Positions 14,746 through 24,248 of a stretch of 51,145 nt of DNA are shown here, piece by piece. How positions within the stretch are numbered: position 1 is the stretch's first letter; every line of letters starts with the position of its first letter. The notes beneath the pieces are model-generated. The model did no database searches and was not told where the DNA came from. It worked only from the letters and a program-made list of their open reading frames with translations. The translations under genes were made by a program, and so were the position numbers. Source of the DNA: Aquimarina sp. RZ0 (lineage in GTDB: Bacteria; Bacteroidota; Bacteroidia; Flavobacteriales; Flavobacteriaceae); NCBI RefSeq assembly GCF_008370685.1, contig NZ_VTZU01000050.1:1-51145 (forward strand), given 5' to 3'.

Positions 14746-17271
14746 CTATTTTTTAACAAATCTTATTTTTTCTTTTCCTGGTACAGAAATAATATAAAGT
14801 CCGGATTCGAGATCTGAAATATTCAAAATTTCTTCAGAACTATCCGCAATATTATGTATATTGACTTTACCTAATATATCATAAACCAATAGTCTATCTC
14901 CAGATGATATCCCTTTGACAGTTATCATATTTTTAGCTGGATTAGGATAAACTCTTACGACATCTTCTTTGGTAATATCTCCTTCAATTGCTCTATTACC
15001 AGCAGGGATTACTTTCCATTTTTGATTCTTATTACTTTTGTTAAAATTCCAAATAATTGTATTGGCACCATCACCTCCTCCATCTCTATCCAATCCTTTA
15101 TCCTGGCAATGCAAAGGTTTAAATCCATAAATTTTATTACCATTAGAAATTATTTTCCATTTCTGATGATCACCAATTACAGAAGGCCCGGTTGCCACAT
15201 TTTCTCCATTTTCGCATTTTTCAAAAGGAACTTCTAGATATCTATTTGTCTTCTGATTTTTGATGGTGTATATATTATCCTCAAGGTGAGTGAATACCCA
15301 ACGCTGATCTATATTATTACCAGGGTCTATCATTTTTACATTATGATTTTCCTGAGCATTAGACAAAAGCCTTTGATTAGAAGTAGTAGAAACTATGGTA
15401 TATACTCCATCAGAAATTAGCTGACTGTCTACAGGAGGATTGACAATGATCGCCTTATCTAATCTATCAACTGATAAAATCAGAGAACTAATTCTACCTC
15501 CATTATCAGGAAACTTAATGGTAATTGTATTATTTGTTTTTAAAAGTTCAGCATCAAAAGGAATATCTATTGTTCCAAAAAAATCTTTTCTGTTTCTTTG
15601 ATCATATCCTTTCCAATTAGAAGGTATATCTATACTTGTTCCATTTACTTTAATAACTGGTGTTTTAGATCTGTTGTGTTTTCTTCCTATAGCCATTTTT
15701 AATGATGCAAAACCCTCACCTGTTTTAACATTATTAAAAACAAAAGAAATCTCAGCATTTTTATTGATTTTCTGAAGATACTTTTTAGAGTAATAATTTG
15801 TATTATGAAGGGTATTATTAAATGACAAAGCCTTAGAAAATGTATATTCTAACACTACAGTTTCAGATTCTATTAATTCAATAGCATCCAGCATACTGTT
15901 ATTTTGGGTTACCTTATACTTTGGATCAGCATTATCAAATATTTTTAAACTTTTAATTTTTAATTTCTGAAAACCTGATATATCAGACAGCATATTCAAT
16001 GACAATTTATGTGTTTTACTGTCTAAGTTATTTAGAGCTATATACACTTTATTATCGTCAATAAAACCATGTGTTTGTATATCTGGGTTATTACTTTTTA
16101 CGAATATTCTTTTTCCTTTTACATCTGACCATAATTTATAGAATTTGATTTTTTCTGTAAAAGTCCAATCTCCCAGGATCGGTTTATTAGGATTATTTGT
16201 AGGTGTAATAGAGAGCGGTCTCCACAATGCAGGCGTATAAGGCTGATAATTGTTTGATGCTGTTAGACTAAACGTTGATTTAGGAGTTATAAATGGTATC
16301 GTAATCGCTATTCTATTCTCTCTATCCAGTAAATTGAATAAAATACTATTGATTGATTTTATAGAGATTGCACTTTTGGCCTTACTATAGTTATCACCAT
16401 ATCCTTTTTCGATACCTCCATATTCGGTGATCGCGTGAGGTTTGACAACCCCCCATTTCTTAAAGCTATATGTTTCCATTAAGTCTAAAATAGCCTCAGA
16501 ATTACTCCCGGAACGTTTATTATCTTGTCCGGTAACATTGATCCCATCGTATAAGTGTACCGAAAAAGCATCTATATTTTTTCCGGCCACATCCATAAAC
16601 ATTTTCATACGGCTATTCCAATGACTAAAATCTCCTAACTCCATAGAAGGCCAGGCACTGGCATATCCAATAACTTTCATTTTTGCCAGTTCGGGTGTTT
16701 CATCAATTTTTTTACCAATTGCTCCAAACCACTCTGCCATTCTTACCCTCACTTTTTGAGCATCTGGTTGTTCTGAACTAAAAACATCATCTCCAGAACG
16801 TATAAAAGGCTCATTCATGGGCTCATAAAATTCTGGTCTCCCAGAATCATTTGTTACATTTTTATAGTATTCTACGGTCCAGTTTGCTGCTTTATTTTTG
16901 TCCAGATTATATCTGAATACATTTTTTGGATGATCCGTCGCCACAGAACGATTCACTTTTCTAACTCTCGTATTATTAGAGTTAGAAAAAGCGGGATACC
17001 TACCTACCGATCCTGTCTTACTTTTTGCATATGCAAAAGGACTCCAAAACCCTCTTCCGGGTGATACGTTAAATTCTTTAAAAAATTTCGCTACGTCTGC
17101 ATCATTTCCTCCTCCACTATGCAGTGTAAAAAATTTAGTTCGATCAAGGCTTGATACATTTCCTATATATCGTTGTGTAGACACATCTATATCAATTTGT
17201 ACTTGTGCGTTTACAGATTGCATTAAAATTATAATGATCCCACACGTAATGATTTGTTGTAAAATTCTCAT
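14746..17271 (-). CDS. Secreted GH86 beta-agarase/porphyranase
   Basis: An 841-residue enzyme. Signal peptide about 1-22 (ending in NAQ). The GH86 catalytic barrel covers about 25-500. EFYEPMNEP places the probable acid/base at Glu154 and ITEYGG the probable nucleophile at Glu283, as in GH86 agarases and porphyranases. A beta-sandwich module follows (about 510-620). A ricin-B-like CBM13 (about 625-762) and a T9SS sorting domain (about 771-841) end the protein. The last two modules are closely similar to those of the beta-helix protein 100 bp upstream. It should cleave agar or porphyran in concert with the GH16 enzymes, outside the cell. The 103-bp spacing from the next gene suggests co-transcription. 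Confidence 0.88.
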   Translation of the reverse strand: MRILQQIITCGIIIILMQSVNAQVQIDIDVSTQRYIGNVSSLDRTKFFTLHSGGGNDADVAKFFKEFNVSPGRGFWSPFAYAKSKTGSVGRYPAFSNSNNTRVRKVNRSVATDHPKNVFRYNLDKNKAANWTVEYYKNVTNDSGRPEFYEPMNEPFIRSGDDVFSSEQPDAQKVRVRMAEWFGAIGKKIDETPELAKMKVIGYASAWPSMELGDFSHWNSRMKMFMDVAGKNIDAFSVHLYDGINVTGQDNKRSGSNSEAILDLMETYSFKKWGVVKPHAITEYGGIEKGYGDNYSKAKSAISIKSINSILFNLLDRENRIAITIPFITPKSTFSLTASNNYQPYTPALWRPLSITPTNNPNKPILGDWTFTEKIKFYKLWSDVKGKRIFVKSNNPDIQTHGFIDDNKVYIALNNLDSKTHKLSLNMLSDISGFQKLKIKSLKIFDNADPKYKVTQNNSMLDAIELIESETVVLEYTFSKALSFNNTLHNTNYYSKKYLQKINKNAEISFVFNNVKTGEGFASLKMAIGRKHNRSKTPVIKVNGTSIDIPSNWKGYDQRNRKDFFGTIDIPFDAELLKTNNTITIKFPDNGGRISSLILSVDRLDKAIIVNPPVDSQLISDGVYTIVSTTSNQRLLSNAQENHNVKMIDPGNNIDQRWVFTHLEDNIYTIKNQKTNRYLEVPFEKCENGENVATGPSVIGDHQKWKIISNGNKIYGFKPLHCQDKGLDRDGGGDGANTIIWNFNKSNKNQKWKVIPAGNRAIEGDITKEDVVRVYPNPAKNMITVKGISSGDRLLVYDILGKVNIHNIADSSEEILNISDLESGLYIISVPGKEKIRFVKK

Positions 17272-17374
17272 GGTTAAGTTTAATCATTAGATGATTATCT
17301 GATTATTAATTACTAAAATCCAACTAATTATTGAAATTTTTATTAGCTTTTGGATATTCTAAATTCCAATATTT

Positions 17375-20347
17375 CTAGTTTTTAACGAATCTTATTTTTT
17401 CTTTTCCCGGTACAGAAATAATATAAAGTCCGGATTCCAGATTTGAAATATCTAATACTTCCCTAGTTTCATCTACAACATTATTATGAATAACTTTTCC
17501 TAATAAGTCATAAACCAATAAGTAATCTCCAGATGATAATCCTTCAACGGTTATGATGTTTTCAGCTGGATTAGGATACACTTTTACGATACTTTCTTCG
17601 GTAATACCATCTTCAAAAGCTCTATTTCCAGTAGGAATTACTTTCCATTTTTGATTTGCATTATTTTTATTAAAAGTCCAGGTTATAACGTTAGCATTGT
17701 TTTTCCCTTCTGTTCTATCTAATGCTTGTTCCTGGCAATGAAGGGGTTTAAATCCATAGATATTATTACCATTAGAAACTATCTTCCATTTTTGGTGATC
17801 ACTTGTAGCAGAAGTCCAGGTAGTCACATTCTCTCCGTTTTTACATTTTGCATATGGAACTTCTAAAAATCTATTTGTTTTTTTGTTTTTAATCGTGTAA
17901 ATATCATCATTCAGGTGTGTAAAAATCCAATCCTGATTACTATTAGTAGTAGGGTCGCTCATTCTGGCATTATGCGTTTCTCCAGCCAGAGATAAAAGAT
18001 TTTGATTGACAGTTGTAGACTTTATATTATAAATTCCGTCAGCAATCAATTGTGTACTTTGAGCCTCAATGGTAATATCATTGACCTGATCTCTATTCAG
18101 GGCATCATTCCATGTTCCTCCTACAGGTCTGATATGTGTTTTTAAAACATATCCAGTTCCTAATTCTGGTACAGATGGTAATGTTACTGTTATTGATTTG
18201 ATTCCCGAACCTGCCGAAACCGTTTCTTTCTTACTACTTAACCATCCTGTAGAAGACCAGAACTCTACGACAATTTCTCTATTTATGGAAGCTTCATATG
18301 CTACTTGAAAAGTATATGAAATCTTTGGATTAATAGAAGAAGGTGCATTTCTAAAAGCTACTTCATCATTCTCTCCTGTTGGAGGATTAGTAGTACCATT
18401 ACAGTTTTCTCCCGGAAGACCATAACAAGTCCCTGATGGTCCAGAAGTAATTGGCCAATTAACACCTGTTTTAAATTTGGGTGCTCCAAACTCATATGCC
18501 CCTGCATCTGGCTTTGATCCTTTATAACCATCAGTATATCCTGCTATTACTCTACCATAGTTAATCGCCCTAGCTCCTGATTTTAATTGATAATCATTCT
18601 TATTCCAATTTACAAAAGAAGCTTTACTCACTAAGTTATTTTGTTTATTAGATTGAGGCTCCCAAGTGCTTTCGCTTTCCTGGTTTCCTTGTTGATCTAC
18701 GGCCTCTTTGTCTGTGATATTATTCCACACCTGTACATTACTAAATCTTGTTCCTGCCTTATGCCATGCTCCCATAGTGGCCGAACCTTTTGCAAAAGTG
18801 TTGTTATAAATTTTGAGGTTGGTTCCGTTCCAATTGATTTGAATGTTAGTCCATTTTGTATTCCAAACTACATTATTATAAACATCCCAGTTTTTTGAGT
18901 CATTGTCTAGATAAATTCCTGTTCCTTTAAACCTACCATTTCTTGCTTGCGAGTCGTGAAAAGTATTATGATGAATACTTGATTTCGTTGCTCTCGCATT
19001 GGTAGTATATAGTAATCCGCCATCATCGGCTACAAAATTATTCAGGCTGATATCATTGTAAGCAAATTCACCACCATCAACGTATGCCTGGATAATATCT
19101 TTTCCTGATCTGGTGAGTGTATTGTTTCTATACGATCCTCTTTTTGCTCCACGAGTGTTTAATACACAATCATAATTTCCTAAATAATTAAAATCGTGAA
19201 CATAAGAATTCAACAATTTGTTATCATCTCCTTTGTCATATACTCCATTACCAGCACCCCAGGCGATTTCACATCGTTCTATTGTGTTTTTATTACCAGT
19301 AATCAATACACTCTGTCTTCTGGAGTCAAATCCATTAATCACACCTAATGTATGATTCCCATAAAAACTAGATACTCTGGATAACTTATTGTTATTACCA
19401 CTAATATCTATGGATCCACCAAAAACAGCTAAGTTCTCAATATGGATATAGTTTTTATTCAATTTAATGGTCTGGGTTCTTCTTCTAAAACGAATAGAAT
19501 TAGTCGCCGGTGCACCGCCTCCATCAATTTGCACATAGAGTGTTTTGTTATTTTTATCATAAAACCACTCATTTTTATAATCCAGGGCTTCTTTAATCCC
19601 CTGAAGGAAAAACTCACCTTTTTTAACTCCATGGCCCGTATATCCAGGGTGATGTCTCAGTTGAATCCAATTCTGTGCTCTTTGTAATTTGAAATCAATT
19701 CTATTAGGAGATGAATTGGTTATAAAATCTGTCCACGCTAAAAAACCTGCTCCTCCATAAAAATGAATAGAACCCCCGTTTTTCCATTTATTAGCATAAG
19801 GAATCTTTTTGGCATGACCATTTGATTGACTACCATTATAATTCATCCAGGTTTTTCCACCACCAGCAGCTCCTCTGTTACAGGCTGGTAAATAATCGCG
19901 TTCAAATAAGTTTTGAGGTACATTATTTGGCCACCTTGCAAGATCCATAAGATTGTCATTATGAAGCGCCATATTATCCTGACCTAAGTCCCAATTGACA
20001 GTTGCCTTATAAATATTACCTTGATCAACGGTCCAGTTGTTAACAGCTTGCATAGCTGTAATAATTACTTTTTCTCCTGTTTTAGCTCTATAAACTATTG
20101 GATTACCGGGTGTTCCTGATCTTGCAGGTTCTAATAACTCTTCGTAAGTTCCTGCACCGATGATGACAATATCTCCAGCTCGGGCAACGGATGAGGCTTT
20201 TTTGATGGTCTTATATGGACTCGTTTCAGAACCAGAATTAGAATCTTTTCCATTTTTTGATACATAAATGTTTTTAGCATCAACAGTCGTACAGAAGAAT
20301 AGAAAAGTAATAAAAAATAAGTGAATTCGATTTTTAAAAAATTTCAT
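17375..20347 (-). CDS. Secreted right-handed beta-helix protein of the agar cluster
   Basis: A 990-residue protein. Signal peptide about 1-24. The next stretch (KNIYVSKNGKDSNSGSETSPYKTIKKA) is the DUF1565-like opening of a parallel beta-helix. The helix runs to about residue 640 with many short N-rich turns (NNTF, YNNVVW, IYNNTFAK). It continues with a beta-sandwich (about 660-770), a ricin-B-like CBM13 (about 775-905) and a T9SS sorting domain (about 918-990). Such helices occur in polysaccharide lyases (PL6 and relatives) and in several glycoside hydrolase families. I cannot assign a catalytic pair. Its place as first gene of the cluster and its shared modules argue for activity on agar or porphyran side groups. 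It is probably the lead gene of the minus-strand transcription unit with GH86. Confidence 0.78.
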   Translation of the reverse strand: MKFFKNRIHLFFITFLFFCTTVDAKNIYVSKNGKDSNSGSETSPYKTIKKASSVARAGDIVIIGAGTYEELLEPARSGTPGNPIVYRAKTGEKVIITAMQAVNNWTVDQGNIYKATVNWDLGQDNMALHNDNLMDLARWPNNVPQNLFERDYLPACNRGAAGGGKTWMNYNGSQSNGHAKKIPYANKWKNGGSIHFYGGAGFLAWTDFITNSSPNRIDFKLQRAQNWIQLRHHPGYTGHGVKKGEFFLQGIKEALDYKNEWFYDKNNKTLYVQIDGGGAPATNSIRFRRRTQTIKLNKNYIHIENLAVFGGSIDISGNNNKLSRVSSFYGNHTLGVINGFDSRRQSVLITGNKNTIERCEIAWGAGNGVYDKGDDNKLLNSYVHDFNYLGNYDCVLNTRGAKRGSYRNNTLTRSGKDIIQAYVDGGEFAYNDISLNNFVADDGGLLYTTNARATKSSIHHNTFHDSQARNGRFKGTGIYLDNDSKNWDVYNNVVWNTKWTNIQINWNGTNLKIYNNTFAKGSATMGAWHKAGTRFSNVQVWNNITDKEAVDQQGNQESESTWEPQSNKQNNLVSKASFVNWNKNDYQLKSGARAINYGRVIAGYTDGYKGSKPDAGAYEFGAPKFKTGVNWPITSGPSGTCYGLPGENCNGTTNPPTGENDEVAFRNAPSSINPKISYTFQVAYEASINREIVVEFWSSTGWLSSKKETVSAGSGIKSITVTLPSVPELGTGYVLKTHIRPVGGTWNDALNRDQVNDITIEAQSTQLIADGIYNIKSTTVNQNLLSLAGETHNARMSDPTTNSNQDWIFTHLNDDIYTIKNKKTNRFLEVPYAKCKNGENVTTWTSATSDHQKWKIVSNGNNIYGFKPLHCQEQALDRTEGKNNANVITWTFNKNNANQKWKVIPTGNRAFEDGITEESIVKVYPNPAENIITVEGLSSGDYLLVYDLLGKVIHNNVVDETREVLDISNLESGLYIISVPGKEKIRFVKN

Positions 20348-20777
20348 GATAAATAGGTGAGTTTGTTTAGTGTTTAGTTTTCTAAAATTTGGGCAATTAA
20401 AATCCTTCCCTTTGAACTAAATAGTATAGAACAAGGAATATAAAGTACAATGGAAAAATTGATAAAAACAGATAGATTTTACATACAAAAGAGATAATAC
20501 AATACTTTTTAGAATACAATCATTCTAAAACAGGATTGAAATACTCTAATACATTTTTCACTCCTGTGCTATATTCAAAAATTGAATGCATAACAAAGAA
20601 TAAATTCTTTAAGACAAAGAGAAAAAATAGGTTTATTAAAAACGTATCTGTTATAGTTAGTTAAGCTAAATAGGTTCTGTTTTCATAAAAATTGAAGAAT
20701 TTAAAGTTGGTTTGTGTCTAATAATAGTTTTTTTTATGCTAAAAAAACAATTTTTTAGATAGAAAATTGTTTTAGTG
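20348..20777. other. Divergent intergenic region of the agar cluster
   Basis: AT-rich DNA between the beta-helix gene (minus) and the regulator (plus). No gene is seen. The promoter of the minus-strand cluster should lie here, but no unambiguous TAnnTTTG box was found on that strand by eye. Confidence 0.45.
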
Positions 20778-20805
20778 TTGAGTAATAAATATATGTGTAA
20801 ATTTG
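20778..20805 (+). promoter_or_regulatory. Promoter of the TPR-HTH regulator
   Basis: TTG at 20778-20780 and TAAATTTG at 20798-20805 with a 17-nt spacer fit the Bacteroidetes promoter pattern. This predicts a leader of about 130 nt. Confidence 0.55.
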
Positions 20806-20836
20806 CAACAAATGCCAGATAAGCTACTAAAACCAA

Positions 20837-20876
20837 GGGGTACATTAGGGGTACATTTTAAAAAACAGGGGTACAT
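20837..20876 (+). promoter_or_regulatory. Three GGGGTACAT direct repeats in the regulator leader
   Basis: GGGGTACAT occurs exactly at 20837-20845, 20848-20856 and 20868-20876. Start-to-start distances of 11 and 20 bp are about one and two helical turns. The G-run boxes stand out in an AT-rich region and look like an array of protein-binding sites just downstream of the predicted promoter. Confidence 0.55.
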
Positions 20877-20942
20877 ATAGCATACTGGCAAAAAAAATTA
20901 CAGATTTTTAATTTTTTAATTCATTAATTGACCCAAATCACA

Positions 20943-22676
20943 ATGAAACCTAACAAAATAAAAGTCCTTTGTTTTTTGTGCTTTTGTTTGTTTTATAGCA
21001 ATCAAGTTTTCCCTGCCCAGGAACAAAAAAAAGAAGGTCTAAAAAAACAGATCGATAGTCTTTCTGCTATCGCAGGTAATGACCTAATTGGCAATGGTGA
21101 CTTACTTAAAAAACTTATTAATCTTTCTGAAGAAGCAAACTACCCATTGGGTACAGTAAAAAACTTACTCAATCTGGGAATTTATTATGCAAACAACTCT
21201 ATGATTGATAGCTCTAATGCAGTCTACGACAGGAGTGAGTTAATCGCAAAAAAACATCCTGATCTGGAATACACACTGTCTTATGTTTATAACAATAAGG
21301 CAGTTAATCTTACCAATCAAAATTTTCACTATCAAGCCTTAAAATATTTTCATAAAGCCCATGCTATCAATCTGAAATATATTGATAAAAAAATGGCAAT
21401 AATTGCTAAAATGAATATGTTAGGATGTCATTTGGAACTAGGCGAACCCGATAAAGTTCTCATATATTCAAAAGAGCTCATCAAAGATTCTACCGTTATC
21501 AATCAAGAAGACTTACAAGAAAGATTATACGCTAATCTTGCTAAAGCCCATTTTCAGAAAAAAGAATATCTAAAAGCTATTGATTGGTGGGATGCAAACC
21601 TGAAGATTGTTAGAAAAAACAATAACAAAGGCGAAATAAGTTATATACTTTCAAAAATAGCAGAATCCTATATACATATAGGAAATCACAAAAAAGCATT
21701 AGAAAAAGTCATAGAAGGTCAGAAAATTCTTGAAAACGAACCGACACTAAGGTCTTACAAAGCCACGAATGAATTAATACTAGGTAAAGTGTATGCTTCT
21801 ATTGGCCAACCCAAAAAAGCTGTTATCCATTTTAAGAATTCTATCGCACAAGACCCTTATGATCCAATCGATGTTGCTCTGGCCTACAAAAATCTCGGTA
21901 ATTCTTACAAAGCACTAGATGATTTACGTGCTTCTTCTGAATCTTATAAACTTTATGGCTCCATAATCGATAGCTTATACACTATAAGAAATAAGGATAT
22001 ATCAAAAATATCAGAAGGCAAAATTGAACTTATAGAAGAAGAATATAGAAATAGCCTTCTTAAGAGAGACTATGATATCCTTACCTACAAAAACGAAAAG
22101 CAAAAATGGTATATTATATCACTCTCTATTGGTCTAAGCAGTCTGTTACTTGTAGTAATATCAATCGTTTTATACAAAAAGTATGATTCTCGTACAAAAC
22201 AGGTAGAAGAACTTAGAGAAAAGGAAAAGAAAATATTAAGAAATAATCTAAAAAACAGAGAAGAAGAGTTTTTGGCAACTATGATATCCGTAAATGAAAG
22301 ACTCAATAAATTATCTTCTATAAAACAATATCTCTCTACTGCCATTAAATATGAGAATAAAATTGAAATTTTAGAAGTAGAAAAACAATTAGAACAATTT
22401 ATTACTTCTACTTCTGATCTCAATATCCTAAAGGATAGGATCGAATCTAAATATCCGGGAATTACTTCAAAAATTAACACCTTATACCCAGATCTTTCTA
22501 TTAATGATATAAGGCACTGCCTTCTGGTCAATCTTAATATGTCTATAAAAGAATCCGCCCAGCTCCTTAATGTTTCTACCCATGCAGTAAAAATGGCAAG
22601 AAAAAGAGTAAAGAAAAAAATTGATATTCCAGAAGACGTATCATTAAAAGATCATTTACAAGCTGTTATCTTATAA
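20943..22676 (+). CDS. TPR-domain transmembrane HTH regulator
   Basis: A 577-residue protein when started at the ATG at 20943, which gives a clean signal peptide. A TTG five codons upstream is open but less likely. After the signal come TPR-like helical repeats (about 30-360), a single membrane helix (WYIISLSIGLSSLLLVVISIVLY, about 385-407) and a coiled coil (about 410-470). A C-terminal LuxR-like helix-turn-helix lies at about 510-565 (MSIKESAQLLNVSTHAVKMARKRVKKK). This layout is common in Bacteroidetes regulators of polysaccharide use and surface processes. The TPR part would face the periplasm and the HTH the cytoplasm. It is divergent from the agar cluster and a good candidate to control it. 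The GGGGTACAT boxes in its leader may be its own sites. Confidence 0.85.
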   Translation: MKPNKIKVLCFLCFCLFYSNQVFPAQEQKKEGLKKQIDSLSAIAGNDLIGNGDLLKKLINLSEEANYPLGTVKNLLNLGIYYANNSMIDSSNAVYDRSELIAKKHPDLEYTLSYVYNNKAVNLTNQNFHYQALKYFHKAHAINLKYIDKKMAIIAKMNMLGCHLELGEPDKVLIYSKELIKDSTVINQEDLQERLYANLAKAHFQKKEYLKAIDWWDANLKIVRKNNNKGEISYILSKIAESYIHIGNHKKALEKVIEGQKILENEPTLRSYKATNELILGKVYASIGQPKKAVIHFKNSIAQDPYDPIDVALAYKNLGNSYKALDDLRASSESYKLYGSIIDSLYTIRNKDISKISEGKIELIEEEYRNSLLKRDYDILTYKNEKQKWYIISLSIGLSSLLLVVISIVLYKKYDSRTKQVEELREKEKKILRNNLKNREEEFLATMISVNERLNKLSSIKQYLSTAIKYENKIEILEVEKQLEQFITSTSDLNILKDRIESKYPGITSKINTLYPDLSINDIRHCLLVNLNMSIKESAQLLNVSTHAVKMARKRVKKKIDIPEDVSLKDHLQAVIL

Positions 22677-22774
22677 AACTAAAGATAAAAACTTTGAATT
22701 CATACACATCTATATACATTATCTTGTATTTTTACATTTGGAAAAATTATATGCTTGACGGCTAAAAATCGTCT

Positions 22775-23254
22775 ATGAATACTAGAATTTGGTTAATTTA
22801 TATAGGAATTTTTACATTATATTCTTGTGATACTATAATAGTAAAAAAGGAAAGCCGTGAAGCTATCCTGAAGGAAAAATGGAAAGAAATTGATAAAAAT
22901 GAAGTTGGAGAACCTCCCTTGTTTACATCTTGTGAGAATATGTCTCAAGAAAAATTACAAGAGTGTTTTAATTCTATAATTATAGATCATATCGGAAGTT
23001 TTATAACAGAAAAGACGATCCTTGTAAAGGAAAACATTAGTGATACTATTTGGTTATCTTTATTAATTGATAAGAAGGGGGACATAATACTTGAAGATTT
23101 TCAAATTCCAGAGTACTTAAAAAAACAGGTGCCCGATTTCAAAGATTTAATAGATAAAGGAATTAATACTTTACCAGCGCTAAAACCTGCCCATAAGAGA
23201 GGATATCCTACTAATGCAAAATATAGATTACCTATTATACTCCGTTCTAATTGA
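22775..23254 (+). CDS. Small lipoprotein with a possible TonB-C-like domain
   Basis: A 159-residue protein with a short signal and lipobox LYSC (Cys18), so probably a lipoprotein. The region LQECFNSIIIDHIGSF...ISDTIWLSLLIDKKGDIILEDF followed by INTLPALKPAHKRGYPTNAKYRLPIIL resembles the C-terminal fold of TonB-like proteins found in many small Bacteroidetes lipoproteins. That match is by pattern only. It lies 98 bp after the regulator and 48 bp before ruvC, in the same direction. The function is unknown. Confidence 0.6.
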   Translation: MNTRIWLIYIGIFTLYSCDTIIVKKESREAILKEKWKEIDKNEVGEPPLFTSCENMSQEKLQECFNSIIIDHIGSFITEKTILVKENISDTIWLSLLIDKKGDIILEDFQIPEYLKKQVPDFKDLIDKGINTLPALKPAHKRGYPTNAKYRLPIILRSN

Positions 23255-23302
23255 TGATTTGCTACTATAGAATTCATTAGCTTTGTAGAAATTTATTGCT
23301 AT

Positions 23303-23860
23303 TTGGAAAACGAAAAAATTATATTGGGTATTGATCCCGGAACAAGTATTATGGGATTTGGACTTATTAAGGTTGTAAAAAAGAAGATGTCATTCTTACA
23401 ACTTAACGAGTTACAACTTAGCAAGTATGATGATCATTATCTGAAGCTAAAATTAATTTTTGAACGTACAGTAGAACTCATAGATACGTATCATCCTGAT
23501 GAAATTGCTATTGAAGCACCTTTTTTTGGAAAAAATGTACAATCTATGCTCAAATTAGGACGTGCCCAAGGGGTCGCTATGGCGGCAGGATTAAGCCGGG
23601 AAATACCTATTACAGAATATTCTCCAAAAAAAATAAAAATGTCTATTACCGGGAATGGCAATGCTAGTAAAGAACAAGTAGCTAAGATGCTCCAAAATCT
23701 GTTGCAATTAAAAAAACTACCAAAAAATCTGGATTCTACAGATGGATTGGCTGCAGCTGTATGCCACTTTTATAATATGGGAAGGGCCGATATTGTAGGA
23801 AAAAGTTATACAGGTTGGGCTTCTTTCGTAAAGCAGAATGAGAAACGACTAAAGAAATAA
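23303..23860 (+). CDS. ruvC: Crossover junction endodeoxyribonuclease RuvC
   Basis: A 185-residue Holliday-junction resolvase. The first acidic catalytic residue is Asp11 in LGIDPGT. A glutamate in EIAIEAPFFG (about residue 72) and the acidic residue in DSTDGLAAAVCH (about 148) complete the metal site. It cuts four-way junctions with RuvAB during recombinational repair; RuvAB genes are not in the window. The start is TTG at 23303, which gives the expected N-terminus; no ATG is available at that position. It lies 48 bp after the small lipoprotein gene. Confidence 0.95.
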   Translation: MENEKIILGIDPGTSIMGFGLIKVVKKKMSFLQLNELQLSKYDDHYLKLKLIFERTVELIDTYHPDEIAIEAPFFGKNVQSMLKLGRAQGVAMAAGLSREIPITEYSPKKIKMSITGNGNASKEQVAKMLQNLLQLKKLPKNLDSTDGLAAAVCHFYNMGRADIVGKSYTGWASFVKQNEKRLKK

Positions 23861-23998
23861 TACCTATTAATCGATAAGTCATGTTTTAGAATTAATATCT
23901 CTGTAATTTAACCTAATCTGAACGCTCTCATAAAAAAAACATTTTTGCTTAAGCGAAAAACAGCAGTTCATTATAACTTTTTTTGTGACATCAATAAA

Positions 23999-24093
23999 AC
24001 AAACTACCTCGAGGTAAGTCTAGGAGTCATTTGTTGAAAATATTTAAATTTCGATGCAAACCCCGGAACATGTAAATCTCGATTATCGAGTAA
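23999..24093 (+). repeat. ~100-bp hairpin-rich repeat, copy B
   Basis: AAACTACCTCGAGG at the left and CTCGATTATCGAGTAA at the right match the copies at 14513 and 33005. The middle is more diverged. It fills part of the 388-bp gap between ruvC and hemW, in which no gene was found. Confidence 0.75.
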
Positions 24094-24248
24094 AAAAAAA
24101 CAATTTTATCAAAATAATACAAGTTGATATTAGTATTCATCCTTATTGCGCTTTACATTCATAGAATATTCTATATTTTTACCTGATAAAAGAAGTTTTG
24201 TTCTAAAAAAGCGATACTACCTTATTTTCTCATATAAATAAAACTAAT

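Noticed and set aside
20928..20942. TTG start for the TPR-HTH regulator
   Set aside because: The ATG at 20943 gives a standard signal peptide with a basic start; the five extra residues add nothing recognisable.
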